Notes: a model not told the origin generated them from the letters alone. A stretch of DNA of 64,000 nt from CAZXLT01 sp964641545 (GCA_964641545.1 CAZXLT010000001.1:1-64000), one strand, 5' to 3'. Positions 1 through 8,491 are shown, counted from the stretch's first letter. Numbers and translations: made by a program.

Positions 1-227
1 GTAACCACTTAAAAAACCTTCGTACTTTCCATAAAAAACACATCCCAAAACTCCACCTCACACATAAGTCTCTCAAAATTGGTTAGAAACGAAAGTAACG
101 TTCTGTAGCTAAACACTACACCGAACATTGCCTTCAACAAGTCTTTAACCAAAACAAAAACAAAAACACCAAAAAAACAAAAAGTTGGCTGCTGATTAGG
201 TGATCTTGCAAAAAATAAAAATAAAAA
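1..227. other. A/C-rich upstream region of the dcw cluster
   Basis: No convincing gene is visible. The plus strand is poor in G and carries runs of A interrupted by C. The open frame on the minus strand here is a low-complexity shadow of that composition. mraZ, which usually precedes rsmH, is not present in these bases, and I see no clear MraZ-type direct repeats. The promoter of the cluster probably lies here, but I cannot place it with confidence. Confidence 0.5.
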
Positions 228-1124
228 ATGCAAAACATGCACCAAAACAAAAACACAAATCATACACCAGTACTACTACGCGAAGTCTTAGAATATCTTG
301 ACCCAAAGCCAGGTGAAACATACTTGGATTTGACAGCAGGGTACGGCGGACATGCAATGGCAGTTCAGGCGCATACCGAAGGTTGGCCGGTTACATTAGT
401 TGACCGAGACCAGATGGCTGTTGTTGCTTTGCAGCAACGATTTTCGGAAGCAAAGAGCGAAATTCGCTGGCAGGATTTTCTGACAGCGACACTCGAGCTA
501 AGAAACGAACATCGGTATTTTGATATGATTTTGGCAGATTTGGGCGTGTCATCACCGCACCTTAACATTGCGAGCAGGGGGTTCTCCTTTAGCCAGGATG
601 GACCACTTGATATGCGCATGGATCAACGCCAGGAGTTGACGGCTGAAACTATTGTGAATAGTTTTACAGAGTCAGATTTGGCTAAGATATTGCGTGACTA
701 CGGAGAAGAACCAAAAGCAAAACGAATTGCACGGGCAATCATTGAGCATCGACCGTTCCAATCCACCAGCCAACTCGCAGACACGGTTGCCAAACAGTGG
801 TCAGGCAGAAGTAAGGTTCATCCTGCAACACGAACGTTTCAAGCGCTTCGGATTGCCGTGAATGATGAACTTGGTTTACTTCATAACGCACTACCGTTAT
901 GGGTAGATTTACTCAAGCCCGGTGGCAGGATTGTGGTAATAAGTTTCCACAGTCTAGAAGATAGATTGGTCAAACAGGCATTTGCGGCAAAAGCGGGAAA
1001 CCGCTACGATGCCGAGCTAAAACTTTTGACTAAGCGCGCTGTTACCGGTGACCAACATGAAATAGCTTTTAATCCGCGTGCTAGAAGTGCAAAACTTCGA
1101 GCCGCAGTGAAAATAAAAATATAA
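228..1124 (+). CDS. rsmH: 16S rRNA (cytosine(1402)-N(4))-methyltransferase RsmH
   Basis: RsmH (MraW) methylates N4 of C1402 in 16S rRNA using S-adenosylmethionine. The 298-residue length is typical of the family. The N-terminal HTPVLLREVLEYL segment, the glycine-rich SAM-binding region (TAGYGGHA), LADLGVSS, GPLDMRMD and the C-terminal SFHSLEDRLVKQ motif are all visible. It is the first gene of the dcw cluster, its usual place. Two in-frame ATG codons, at 228 and 237, are possible starts; neither has a Shine-Dalgarno sequence, and an A-rich leader precedes both. The family identity is very secure; only the exact start is uncertain. Confidence 0.96.
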   Translation: MQNMHQNKNTNHTPVLLREVLEYLDPKPGETYLDLTAGYGGHAMAVQAHTEGWPVTLVDRDQMAVVALQQRFSEAKSEIRWQDFLTATLELRNEHRYFDMILADLGVSSPHLNIASRGFSFSQDGPLDMRMDQRQELTAETIVNSFTESDLAKILRDYGEEPKAKRIARAIIEHRPFQSTSQLADTVAKQWSGRSKVHPATRTFQALRIAVNDELGLLHNALPLWVDLLKPGGRIVVISFHSLEDRLVKQAFAAKAGNRYDAELKLLTKRAVTGDQHEIAFNPRARSAKLRAAVKIKI

Positions 1125-1143
1125 AAAGAAAGGGAGTACTTAC

Positions 1144-1203
1144 ATGCCAATTCAGGTAAAAAGCACATCCCGAGCTTACAAAGTACGCGTTCGCGTCCTG
1201 TAA
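1144..1203 (+). CDS. candidate 19-residue peptide MPIQVKSTSRAYKVRVRVL
   Basis: This short open frame lies in the 143-nt gap between rsmH and the ftsL-like gene. It has one of the better Shine-Dalgarno sequences in the cluster, AAGGGAG at about 1131-1137, seven bases before the ATG. The peptide is basic and rich in valine and arginine. It is followed nine bases later by a perfect 8-bp hairpin, so the arrangement resembles a leader peptide with an attenuator. I recognise no family. It could be a chance frame, but the ribosome-binding site is striking because the neighbouring genes have none. Confidence 0.4.
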   Translation: MPIQVKSTSRAYKVRVRVL

Positions 1204-1211
1204 GCACAAAA

Positions 1212-1237
1212 GCGGTGACTGATTCGTTGGTCACCGC
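1212..1237 (+). promoter_or_regulatory. 8-bp perfect hairpin between rsmH and ftsL-like gene
   Basis: GCGGTGAC (1212-1219) pairs perfectly with GTCACCGC (1230-1237) around a 10-nt loop. No T-run follows on the plus strand, so it is not a classical terminator. It lies 30 bases before the next start codon and just after the 19-residue frame. It may be an attenuator, a processing site or an mRNA stabiliser. Confidence 0.45.
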
Positions 1238-1267
1238 ACCAAAAAACAAAATAAACACAAAAAACAT

Positions 1268-1615
1268 ATGACATATTCAAGTTCACTGGCCATGGGCCGA
1301 CGTCAGTTCGCTGGCAAAAATCAAAACACAACTTCGTTTAGAACAAACGAAAAAACACTTGGACCGATCAGCAATACTATTATTCTGATTGTGCTCGCAT
1401 GCGTGCTCGGGCTTTTATACCTGACGCAGGTAACAAAAACCAATGCATACGGTTACAAGATCGATGCACTGACAAAGCAGCAGGCTTCACTGCAAACGGA
1501 ACACGATGACTTAGAGGTCGCAGCAGCTCGCTTACAAAGTTTGAGTCGAGTTAAAGACAGTGCAGTTGCGAAAAGTCTTGTTTCGGTCGCACCAACCGCT
1601 ACAGTACAAAACTAA
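1268..1615 (+). CDS. ftsL: FtsL/DivIC-like bitopic division protein
   Basis: The 115-residue protein has a cytoplasmic basic head, one membrane helix at about residues 35-53, and an extracytoplasmic segment from 60 to 100 that looks like a coiled coil (KIDALTKQQASLQTEHDDLE). FtsL-type proteins have this architecture and bridge the FtsQ complex to the septal transpeptidase and FtsW. Sequence conservation in this family is low, so the call rests mainly on topology and on position between rsmH and the transpeptidase gene. No Shine-Dalgarno sequence is visible before the ATG. The downstream gene follows after five bases. Confidence 0.72.
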   Translation: MTYSSSLAMGRRQFAGKNQNTTSFRTNEKTLGPISNTIILIVLACVLGLLYLTQVTKTNAYGYKIDALTKQQASLQTEHDDLEVAAARLQSLSRVKDSAVAKSLVSVAPTATVQN

Positions 1616-1620
1616 AACGA

Positions 1621-3402
1621 ATGCCGGACTATCAATCAAATAATCAACGGGTAGATACCTCGCACACAATTTTGCGTGTGCGGCTTTGGTATGCGGTGTT
1701 GATTATTGTTATGTTGGTGTTTGGTGTTCGTCTTTTTTATTTACAGATCATTCGGCACGAGCACTACAAAAAAGCTGCGCTTAGTGGTCAGTTAAAAGAA
1801 TACGAAATTCCGGCGGAGCGCGGTGCGATAATGGCTCGCGATGGCGACCAGGTTGTCCCGATGGTTTTGAACGAGAAGCGATATACGCTGTTTGCAGACC
1901 CAAAGTTTATTAAAGAGCCAGAAAAGATAGCAAGCGCTATCGAAAAACAGATTGGGGGAAGCAGCGCAGATTATGAAAAAAATATGCGGGTTGATTCGCG
2001 GTACGCAATTCTGGCGAAAAAATTAGATAAAACTCAAAAAGAAAAAATAGATAAACTCAAACTCAAAGGTATTGGGACTCGTGAAGCTAGCCAGCGTACA
2101 TACCCACAAGGTGAAATGGCGGCACAACTTTTAGGCTTTGTGAACGACGAAGGGCAGGGAAAGTACGGCATTGAGCAGGCACTCGACAAAGAGCTAAAAG
2201 GCGAGGCTGGGCAACTAAAGGCCATAACCGATGCAGCTGGCATCCCGCTGGTAGCAAACGAAGACAACATAATTGTAAAACCAAAAACTGGCTCGCGCAT
2301 TAACTTAACGCTTGATATTTCGATGCAGAAGCAACTAGAGGATCTCCTGAAAGCAGGCTTGGACAAGGCTGAATCAAAGTCTGGCAGTGCATTAATTATG
2401 GATCCAAACACCGGCGCTGTGAAAGCTATGGCAAACTATCCAACCTACAATCCTGGGGAATTTTTTAAGGTTGAGGATGGAAATGTATTTAATAATGCTG
2501 CAGTCAGTTCGCCGCTCGAAGTTGGTTCGATTATGAAGCCACTAACAGCCGCCGCCGCATTAAATACCGGTGTAGTTAATAAGAACACCACATATGCAGA
2601 TCCAAGTCGTATAACAATCGGTGATGCGACGATTAGCAATATAGAAGAAGATGGCGGTCCTGGAACGCGCAGTGTCGCTGACATTCTGCAGCTTTCGTTA
2701 AACACTGGCGCAGTATATCTTCTGAAGCAAATGGGCGGCGGGGACGTTAATAAAAAAGCTCGTGAAACCTGGCATGATTACATGGTGAATCATTACCGCT
2801 TAGGCGCAGTGACCGGCATAGAGCAGGGGTACGAATCTGGTGGTAGTATCCCTGATCCTAATGATGGATTTGGGCTCAACATACAGTTTGCTAATACCTC
2901 CTTTGGACAAGGTATGACAGCTACACCGCTTCAGATGGGAGCAGCATTATCAAGTATTATCAACGGCGGTACTTACTATCGACCTCGCTTGGTGGAACAA
3001 AAAACTCTCAGCAATGGCAAGGTAGTCAAAAAGAATCCAGAAGCACTAAAGAAGGATGTTGTGAGTGCGGCCGTAAGCCAAGATATGCGCGAACTCATGC
3101 AAAATGTTGTTGATAAGAACTACGCACTGTATGGGATGACTAAGCCGACTGGTCAATATAGTATTGGCGGTAAAACAGGAACAGCCGAGATTGCTAAGCC
3201 CGGTGGTGGGTATTACGAGGACAAGTTTAACGGGACGTTCATGGGCTTTGTTGGAGGCGACACTCCTCAGTATGTGATTGTTGTTCGGGTCAACGAACCT
3301 AAAATAAAAGGCTATGCTGGTTCTAAAGCGGCTGCACCAATCTTTACGTCACTTACCGGTATGCTCATCAATAATTTTGGAGTGACACCACGTAGTCAAT
3401 AG
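1621..3402 (+). CDS. ftsI: septal peptidoglycan transpeptidase FtsI (PBP2/PBP3 class B)
   Basis: A class B penicillin-binding protein of 593 residues that cross-links septal peptidoglycan. It has one N-terminal membrane helix (about 22-42), a PBP dimer domain, and a transpeptidase domain. The three active-site motifs are clear: SIMK with nucleophile Ser303 and Lys306, SLN at 359-361, and KTG at 518-520. It lies between the ftsL-like gene and mraY, where ftsI is expected, with murE and murF absent. It probably works with the FtsW encoded downstream as a glycosyltransferase-transpeptidase pair. The promoter for mraY appears to sit inside its last codons. Confidence 0.93.
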   Translation: MPDYQSNNQRVDTSHTILRVRLWYAVLIIVMLVFGVRLFYLQIIRHEHYKKAALSGQLKEYEIPAERGAIMARDGDQVVPMVLNEKRYTLFADPKFIKEPEKIASAIEKQIGGSSADYEKNMRVDSRYAILAKKLDKTQKEKIDKLKLKGIGTREASQRTYPQGEMAAQLLGFVNDEGQGKYGIEQALDKELKGEAGQLKAITDAAGIPLVANEDNIIVKPKTGSRINLTLDISMQKQLEDLLKAGLDKAESKSGSALIMDPNTGAVKAMANYPTYNPGEFFKVEDGNVFNNAAVSSPLEVGSIMKPLTAAAALNTGVVNKNTTYADPSRITIGDATISNIEEDGGPGTRSVADILQLSLNTGAVYLLKQMGGGDVNKKARETWHDYMVNHYRLGAVTGIEQGYESGGSIPDPNDGFGLNIQFANTSFGQGMTATPLQMGAALSSIINGGTYYRPRLVEQKTLSNGKVVKKNPEALKKDVVSAAVSQDMRELMQNVVDKNYALYGMTKPTGQYSIGGKTGTAEIAKPGGGYYEDKFNGTFMGFVGGDTPQYVIVVRVNEPKIKGYAGSKAAAPIFTSLTGMLINNFGVTPRSQ

Positions 3403-3411
3403 GCGTATAAT
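3382..3411 (+). promoter_or_regulatory. sigma70-like promoter for mraY
   Basis: GTGACA (3382-3387) and a perfect TATAAT (3406-3411) are separated by 18 bp. The -35 box lies inside the end of ftsI and the -10 box just after its stop. The predicted start point is about 20 bases before the mraY start codon, which suggests mraY-ftsW-murG-ftsQ can be transcribed separately. Confidence 0.5.
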
Positions 3412-3436
3412 GAAATTTAGGAATTTATAAACACAA

Positions 3437-4483
3437 ATGATGCAAGACTCTCTACAGATCACTGTTCAAATTGCGACTGTTGCGCGAATTTTAACGTTAG
3501 GTTTCCTTAGCTTTGCGGTGAGCATGCTAATCACACCAATCTATACGAATCTGGCATACAAATATGAATTATGGAAACGTCCTCGACAGACTGCCGTTAC
3601 GGGTGAGCCTGCGAAGGTGCTCACAAAACTGCATGGCGAAAAACTTAAACGTCATATTCCAACTATGGCAGGAGTTATATTCGTCGTTACAGTAGCAATT
3701 GTCACGCTTTTTGCAAACTTGAGTCGTGCAGAAACTTGGCTACCGCTGGCTGCTTTTGCTGGTGCAGGAGTTGTTGGGTTGATTGACGATTTTATAAATA
3801 TCCGTGGCTCTGGACTTGGGGTTGCCGGATTACCAAGCAAACTAAAATTTATGCTCATAAGTATCATAGCGCTTATTGGAGGATGGTGGTTTTACTCAAG
3901 ACTTGATGTAAACAGTATTTATATTCCGTTCTTTGGGGATCTAACGCTTGGTTGGCTGATTATCCCGTTGTTTGTCCTAGTAGTGGTTGCAACAGCTAAC
4001 GCCGTGAATATGAGTGATGGTCTTGATGGTCTAGCAGGGGGTCTCGCAACAAGTGCGTTCGGTGTGTACACTATTATTGCCTTTCTGCAGGGTCGTTACG
4101 GCATAGCAGCCTTTTGTTTAACAGTAGTAGGTTCGCTGTTGTCGTACACATGGTTTAACATTTATCCAGCACGCTTTTTTATGGGGGATGTAGGCTCGTT
4201 TGCGCTTGGTACCAGCCTGGGTGTAGTAGCAATGCTTACCAATACTGTTGTTTTGCTGCCAATCATTGGTCTAGTGTTTGTTGCCGAAGCTGGTTCGGTG
4301 ATTTTGCAGATTGCCTCGAAAAAACTTCGAAATGGTAAAAAGATCTTTAAGATTTCTCCGCTTCATCATCACTTCGAGGCAAGTGGCTGGCCGGAAACAA
4401 AAGTTACTATGCGGTTTTGGATTATCGGTCAGGTTGCAGCAGTGATGGGACTAATGCTGTTTCTGATCGGTGAGTACCTATGA
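3437..4483 (+). CDS. mraY: phospho-N-acetylmuramoyl-pentapeptide-transferase MraY
   Basis: MraY is the integral membrane enzyme that joins UDP-MurNAc-pentapeptide to undecaprenyl phosphate, giving lipid I. The 348-residue protein has about ten hydrophobic segments. Family motifs are present: the aspartate pair near IDDFINI, NMSDGLDGLAGG, FMGDVGSFALG and the PLHHHFEASGWPE histidine motif near the C terminus. Two adjacent ATG codons (3437, 3440) can serve as start. Its last four bases overlap the start of ftsW, which suggests translational coupling. Confidence 0.96.
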   Translation: MMQDSLQITVQIATVARILTLGFLSFAVSMLITPIYTNLAYKYELWKRPRQTAVTGEPAKVLTKLHGEKLKRHIPTMAGVIFVVTVAIVTLFANLSRAETWLPLAAFAGAGVVGLIDDFINIRGSGLGVAGLPSKLKFMLISIIALIGGWWFYSRLDVNSIYIPFFGDLTLGWLIIPLFVLVVVATANAVNMSDGLDGLAGGLATSAFGVYTIIAFLQGRYGIAAFCLTVVGSLLSYTWFNIYPARFFMGDVGSFALGTSLGVVAMLTNTVVLLPIIGLVFVAEAGSVILQIASKKLRNGKKIFKISPLHHHFEASGWPETKVTMRFWIIGQVAAVMGLMLFLIGEYL

Positions 4484-5724
4484 GTTATACGCGAGCTCGC
4501 CGTCCGCTTTCTATCTCCAAAACACAGCGGCGTCACAAGCCAGATTATTGGCTCCTACTGCTTAGCATATTGCTTCTGACCGTTGGTCTTGTGGTTGTGT
4601 ATGCTATCAGCCCAGGCTTAAGTGCGCAAAAGGGAGTTAGTGAAAATTATTACGCTGGAAAGCAGGTGATAGCAATCCTCTTAGGGGTCGCTGCATTTAT
4701 TGCAGCCTCTAATGTGCCAATTCGCCTATGGCGCCAACTAGAGACGCCGTTAATTGTTGCAGCGGGCCTGTCGGCTGTGGCGGTGCGATTGATTGGCGAG
4801 CAGGTAAATGGCGCATACCGCTGGGTTCAAGTAGGCGGGTTATCCTTTCAGGTTGCGGAACTAATAAAGCTAGCATTGCTGGTTTGGGTAGCTGGTTTTT
4901 TAACTGATAAATTACGGCAGGGGAAACTAGCCAACTTTGATGCAACCTTTAAGCCGTTGTTAATTGCGCTTGGCGGCATCGCGGTGGTGGTTGCGGGTTT
5001 GCAGAGTGATCTAGGCTCAGCGGGGGTGATGGTAATGATAGTCGCAGCTATGATTTTTGTTGTAGGTATGCCCTTAAAACGCATCATCCCGATTGGCTTG
5101 GTAGTGCTTGTAGCAACAGGGCTATTAATTTCAACAAGTTCATATCGCCGCGAACGACTCACTACATTCTTAAATCCGGCGAGTGACTGTCAGGCAAGCG
5201 GCTACCAAGCTTGTCAGGCGCTTATAGCAATTGGTTCTGGCGGGTTGGGCGGTCTCGGACTTGCTAAGGGCGTACAGGCCTACGGATACCTACCAGAAGC
5301 AGCCAATGATTCGATCTTTGCGATAATGGCAGAAAAGTTTGGTTTCATTGGTGTTGCGGCACTACTTGGTCTCTTTGTTGGTTTCTTCTCGCGGCTAAAA
5401 TCTATTATCGAACGAGCGCCAGACGCCTACAGTAGGCTGCTTGTGGTGGGCGTACTAGCGTGGCTAAGTACGCAAGCCATGATCAATATTGGAGCGATGA
5501 TTGGGTTGCTCCCTTTAAAGGGCATCACACTACCGTTTATTAGTTCCGGTGGAACAAGCTTGATATTTATCATGGCTGCTGTTGGCATAGCCTTCCAGGT
5601 TTCCAGGTATACCAGTTATACTATTACCAGCGATGAGCAATCTAACCAAGGACCAGGCAATGAAAATACTACTGGTAGGCGGCGGTTCCGGGGGGCATAT
5701 CACTCCGGTACTGGCGGTCGCTGA
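4480..5724 (+). CDS. ftsW: septal peptidoglycan polymerase FtsW (SEDS family)
   Basis: A SEDS-family glycosyltransferase of 414 residues with about ten membrane helices, predicted to polymerise lipid II with FtsI. Typical segments include the ISPGLSAQKG loop, the LQSDLGSAGV motif and the C-terminal GITLPFISSGGTSL motif. It starts inside the mraY stop (ATGA overlap). The last roughly 20 codons form a polar, glycine- and arginine-rich tail that overlaps the start of murG by 65 nt, an unusually long overlap. I call it FtsW rather than RodA from its place in the dcw cluster. Confidence 0.92.
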   Translation: MSYTRARRPLSISKTQRRHKPDYWLLLLSILLLTVGLVVVYAISPGLSAQKGVSENYYAGKQVIAILLGVAAFIAASNVPIRLWRQLETPLIVAAGLSAVAVRLIGEQVNGAYRWVQVGGLSFQVAELIKLALLVWVAGFLTDKLRQGKLANFDATFKPLLIALGGIAVVVAGLQSDLGSAGVMVMIVAAMIFVVGMPLKRIIPIGLVVLVATGLLISTSSYRRERLTTFLNPASDCQASGYQACQALIAIGSGGLGGLGLAKGVQAYGYLPEAANDSIFAIMAEKFGFIGVAALLGLFVGFFSRLKSIIERAPDAYSRLLVVGVLAWLSTQAMINIGAMIGLLPLKGITLPFISSGGTSLIFIMAAVGIAFQVSRYTSYTITSDEQSNQGPGNENTTGRRRFRGAYHSGTGGR

Positions 5725-6817
5725 TCAATTAAAGCAAAAAAACCCATCACTACAGTTGGTTTATGTTATTGGTAAACGTGATGCGTTGCAAAGTCTTCCC
5801 ATGCAACATAGTGCCATTGACTCTGTCGTGTCTGTGCATGCTGGTAAGTTTCGCCGCTATCATGGTGAGGGACTTAAGCAGTTATTTGATATAAGCACTA
5901 TGCTTAAAAATATTCGTGACTTTTTTTATTTTCTAATGGGAATACTAGAAAGTATCATACTTTTATCCCGCCAAAAACCGGATGTAATTTTTATAAAAGG
6001 GGGATTCGTCGGCGTGCCGATCGGCTTGGCGGCTGCTATTAAGCGTATTCCGTATGTTACGCACGATTCCGACGCAGTGCCTGGGCTAGCCAACCGAATG
6101 ATTGGAAAATGGGCGCAACTTCATACGGTTGCTATGCCTACGAACGTATATCCATATCCCCCTGACAAGACGATCCGTGTCGGTGTCCCGGTTGCAAAGG
6201 ATAATTCTCCAGTGACACCTGGTCGTCAAAGGGCGTATCGTAAACAGCTCCATGTCCCTGAAACCGCTGAAGTTGTATGCCTAACGGGTGGTGGAAATGG
6301 CTCTGCACTTTTAAACAGCGCAATGGTAGAAGCATCACAGGAGCTGCTCAAGGACAAACCAGCCTCGCATATTCTTCATGTAACAGGGAAGGGCAAGCTT
6401 GAGGACACAAAAAAGGCATACGAAAAAGCTGGCGTGGACTTGAAAAGGGTAAAGCTGGCAGATTTTGTTGATATGCCGGTGTGGAGTGGCGCAGCAGATG
6501 TGATAGTGACGCGTGCTGGCGCAAATTCACTTGCGGATTTTGCTGCACAGGCGAAGGCGTGCATTGTTATCCCTAATCCGCTACTAACGGGGGGTCATCA
6601 AATAAAAAATGCAGAGGCCCTAGCTTCAGAACATGCAATTTGTCTGGTTCCAGAAGACAAACTGCATGATCCAGAAGTAGGAATGGTTGCACAGATCTAT
6701 AATTTACTTGGCAACACGAAAGAACGCAGTCGTCTGGCAACGCAATTACATGCGCAGTCATTTCCTGGCGCTGCCGAAAAGATTGCTGATATATTGCTAA
6801 GTCGAGCACAACTGTAG
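5660..6817 (+). CDS. murG: undecaprenyl-PP-MurNAc-pentapeptide N-acetylglucosaminyltransferase MurG
   Basis: MurG adds GlcNAc to lipid I to form lipid II on the cytoplasmic face of the membrane. The N-terminal GGGSGGHITP loop and the acceptor-domain features, including the C-terminal LTGGHQIKNA region, are those of GT28 MurG. I chose the ATG at 5660 because AAGGA lies seven bases before it and the protein then begins MKILLVGGGSGGH, exactly at the family start. An upstream in-frame ATG at 5633 would add nine residues. The product has 385 residues. The gene overlaps ftsW by 65 nt. Confidence 0.95.
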   Translation: MKILLVGGGSGGHITPVLAVADQLKQKNPSLQLVYVIGKRDALQSLPMQHSAIDSVVSVHAGKFRRYHGEGLKQLFDISTMLKNIRDFFYFLMGILESIILLSRQKPDVIFIKGGFVGVPIGLAAAIKRIPYVTHDSDAVPGLANRMIGKWAQLHTVAMPTNVYPYPPDKTIRVGVPVAKDNSPVTPGRQRAYRKQLHVPETAEVVCLTGGGNGSALLNSAMVEASQELLKDKPASHILHVTGKGKLEDTKKAYEKAGVDLKRVKLADFVDMPVWSGAADVIVTRAGANSLADFAAQAKACIVIPNPLLTGGHQIKNAEALASEHAICLVPEDKLHDPEVGMVAQIYNLLGNTKERSRLATQLHAQSFPGAAEKIADILLSRAQL

Positions 6818-6819
6818 CC

Positions 6820-7743
6820 ATGAAGTTTCAAAAAAAGTCATTTGGGCCTCGTAAACGCATACGTCGAGAATCAGGCATAAGCAATTCCAAACGTGCACCA
6901 ACTTTTTCTTATCACGCACAACGAAGCGCAAGCATGCCTGGCGAACAAGGAGCCAGGAGTAGTAGCAAAGTCGTTCGCAAACCGCGTCAGCTTGACTGGC
7001 ACAAGCTACCAAGTCTTATCGCAGGTGCAGTGCTGACTATTAGTCTCGTATACCTTTCTACCTTGTCTACTAATCCAAAGATAGCCAGTCAGAAGCTTGA
7101 CGATAGCTCGGCTGTATTGCTACGAGATCAAAAAACATATCAAACGGCAGCCCAAGACATACTAGAGCATTCGATTCTACAGAGGAATAAAATAACGTTC
7201 GACTCAAAAAAGTTTGACCAGCAGATGCGTGCTCGTTTCCCAGAAGTGAACGCGACCGCGGTGACCCTGCCGATTATGGCTAGACGTCCTGTTGTTGAGC
7301 TCGTTATCGCAAGACCGGCTCTTATCGTCACGGCAGGGTCAAAAACAGTGCTCGTTGATGTTGAGGGCAGGGTTGTTGCGCTTGCTGGTGACGTAAAGAA
7401 CCTTCAACAACTGAGCTTACCGGTTGTCGTAGACGAAAACGAATCGAATGTTGAGATAGGGAAGGGTCTTCTACCAAAACAGTCAGTTGACTTTATTACA
7501 ACATTCACGACACTGCTCAATGACCAACAAATCGCTGTTGAATCGGTCCGGATACCAAAGACCGCTAGTGAGGCTCAAATAAAAGTTAAAGATAAAAATT
7601 ACGTAATTAAGACAAGCCTACTGAGTGATCCCCGACAAACGGCTGGCACCTATTTTGCTCTATTGAAGCAGATCTCAAAAGATAAAACCAGCCCGACCGA
7701 CTATATAGACCTACGGGTTGAAGAAAAGGCATACATCAAGTAA
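6820..7743 (+). CDS. ftsQ: FtsQ/DivIB-type division protein
   Basis: A 307-residue bitopic protein: a basic, probably disordered cytoplasmic region (1-62), one membrane helix at about 64-83, then an extracytoplasmic POTRA-like and FtsQ region. Sequence features typical of FtsQ are FPEVNATAVTLPIMARRPVVEL, a segment reading VLVDVEGRVVAL, and the C-terminal DYIDLRVEEKAYIK. It follows murG with two bases between and is the last gene of the cluster; ftsA and ftsZ do not follow. The folded-RNA candidate at 7745 begins one base after its stop codon. Confidence 0.85.
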   Translation: MKFQKKSFGPRKRIRRESGISNSKRAPTFSYHAQRSASMPGEQGARSSSKVVRKPRQLDWHKLPSLIAGAVLTISLVYLSTLSTNPKIASQKLDDSSAVLLRDQKTYQTAAQDILEHSILQRNKITFDSKKFDQQMRARFPEVNATAVTLPIMARRPVVELVIARPALIVTAGSKTVLVDVEGRVVALAGDVKNLQQLSLPVVVDENESNVEIGKGLLPKQSVDFITTFTTLLNDQQIAVESVRIPKTASEAQIKVKDKNYVIKTSLLSDPRQTAGTYFALLKQISKDKTSPTDYIDLRVEEKAYIK

Positions 7744-8484
7744 ACAGGGGAGTGAATAGAACGCGTGGGTTGGATACACCACGTTAAAGAGCTTCAGGTG
7801 TGAAGAATATGGAGGCGATACGCCAATTGATTGAACTCCAAACTATACAGGACACTAAACACTTCTGTTCTCCCCTGACGTGTTCGTAAAATGTTCATGT
7901 TAGTAATTTTTATAATTTCTGGGAAAAATATATAAAACATTACAAACACTAAAAAGTCAAATATTGGGCTTATCTTACTGAAAGAGAGGGAATATATAAA
8001 AAACAATAGAGCAACAGAAAAGTCAAATATTGCAAACATCATTTGGTCTGTAGCGTTGTGGAAAACTTGCGAGACACTATGACTATTTATGGCATAGAAC
8101 AGAGCCAAAAACGTAATAAACGTTCGCAGCCGAGCCAGTTGCGAATGCGCGTAATGAAAACGTAGAGCCGTGCAATTCTGTGGGGCGTTGTGCGGCCGTT
8201 TTTACTAAAACAGCGCATGGTCCCCTGTTAGAAGACGTATTAGTTATCAACTCTGAATCATATATTAAAGTCGCAAAATATACATTGTGCGACGTAACAT
8301 CTATGTTTTGTTCTGTGCTGATGTATGTCTAATATTTTCTATATTTCCATTATGTTTTTGTTTGCTATTTTTTTATTTTGTTCTGCCCCGGCAGCGATGT
8401 CCGTAATAATTTAGTTTTGATGTATGCACTAACCCAAAACACTCTTACTAAATATGTTCGTAAAACGTTCGTATTTGTAATATA
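7744..8484. other. 741-nt AT-rich gene-free region
   Basis: No convincing protein gene is present. The first 130 bases can form a multi-hairpin structure. Two imperfect copies of a 37-bp sequence bracket the rest. A 28-codon frame at 8080-8166 giving a basic peptide (MTIYGIEQSQKRNKRSQP...) and a hydrophobic 104-codon minus-strand frame at 7794-8108 are probably fortuitous. Composition is clearly richer in A+T than the flanking genes. Confidence 0.55.
7745..7877 (+). ncRNA. candidate multibranched structured RNA after ftsQ
   Basis: CAGGGGAG (7745-7752) is perfectly complementary to CTCCCCTG (7870-7877) and would close a multiloop. Inside it four hairpins can form: CGTGG/CCACG (7764-7768 with 7779-7783), CTTCA/TGAAG around a GGTG loop (7792-7805), GGAGGCG...CGC...CTCC (7811-7839), and ACAGGA/TTCTGT (7847-7868). 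The orientation is assumed from the upstream ftsQ. It may be a 3' UTR element of the dcw mRNA or an independent RNA. I recognise no known family, and no terminator follows directly. Confidence 0.4.
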
Positions 8485-8491
8485 TTAAAAT
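7881..8491. repeat. imperfect direct repeat pair (7881-7917 and 8455-8491)
   Basis: Both copies begin TGTTCGTAAAA and continue (C/T)GTTC(A/G)T, then AGTAAT or TGTAAT and an AT-rich tail. They are 574 bp apart and bracket the AT-rich gene-free stretch. The second copy overlaps the 3' end of the minus-strand gene at 8485. This may be the scar of an insertion, a duplicated regulatory site, or chance in AT-rich DNA. Confidence 0.4.

Noticed and set aside
9..263. Minus-strand frame at the left edge, 84 codons rich in Phe, Leu and Val
   Set aside because: It reflects the A/C-rich plus-strand composition and overlaps the start of rsmH.
5633..5659. Longer N terminus for MurG from ATG 5633
   Set aside because: The ATG at 5660 has AAGGA at the right distance and begins at the conserved family start.
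7794..8108. Hydrophobic 104-codon minus-strand frame
   Set aside because: It overlaps the structured-RNA candidate, lies in AT-rich DNA where Phe/Ile/Leu runs arise by chance, and has no start signal.
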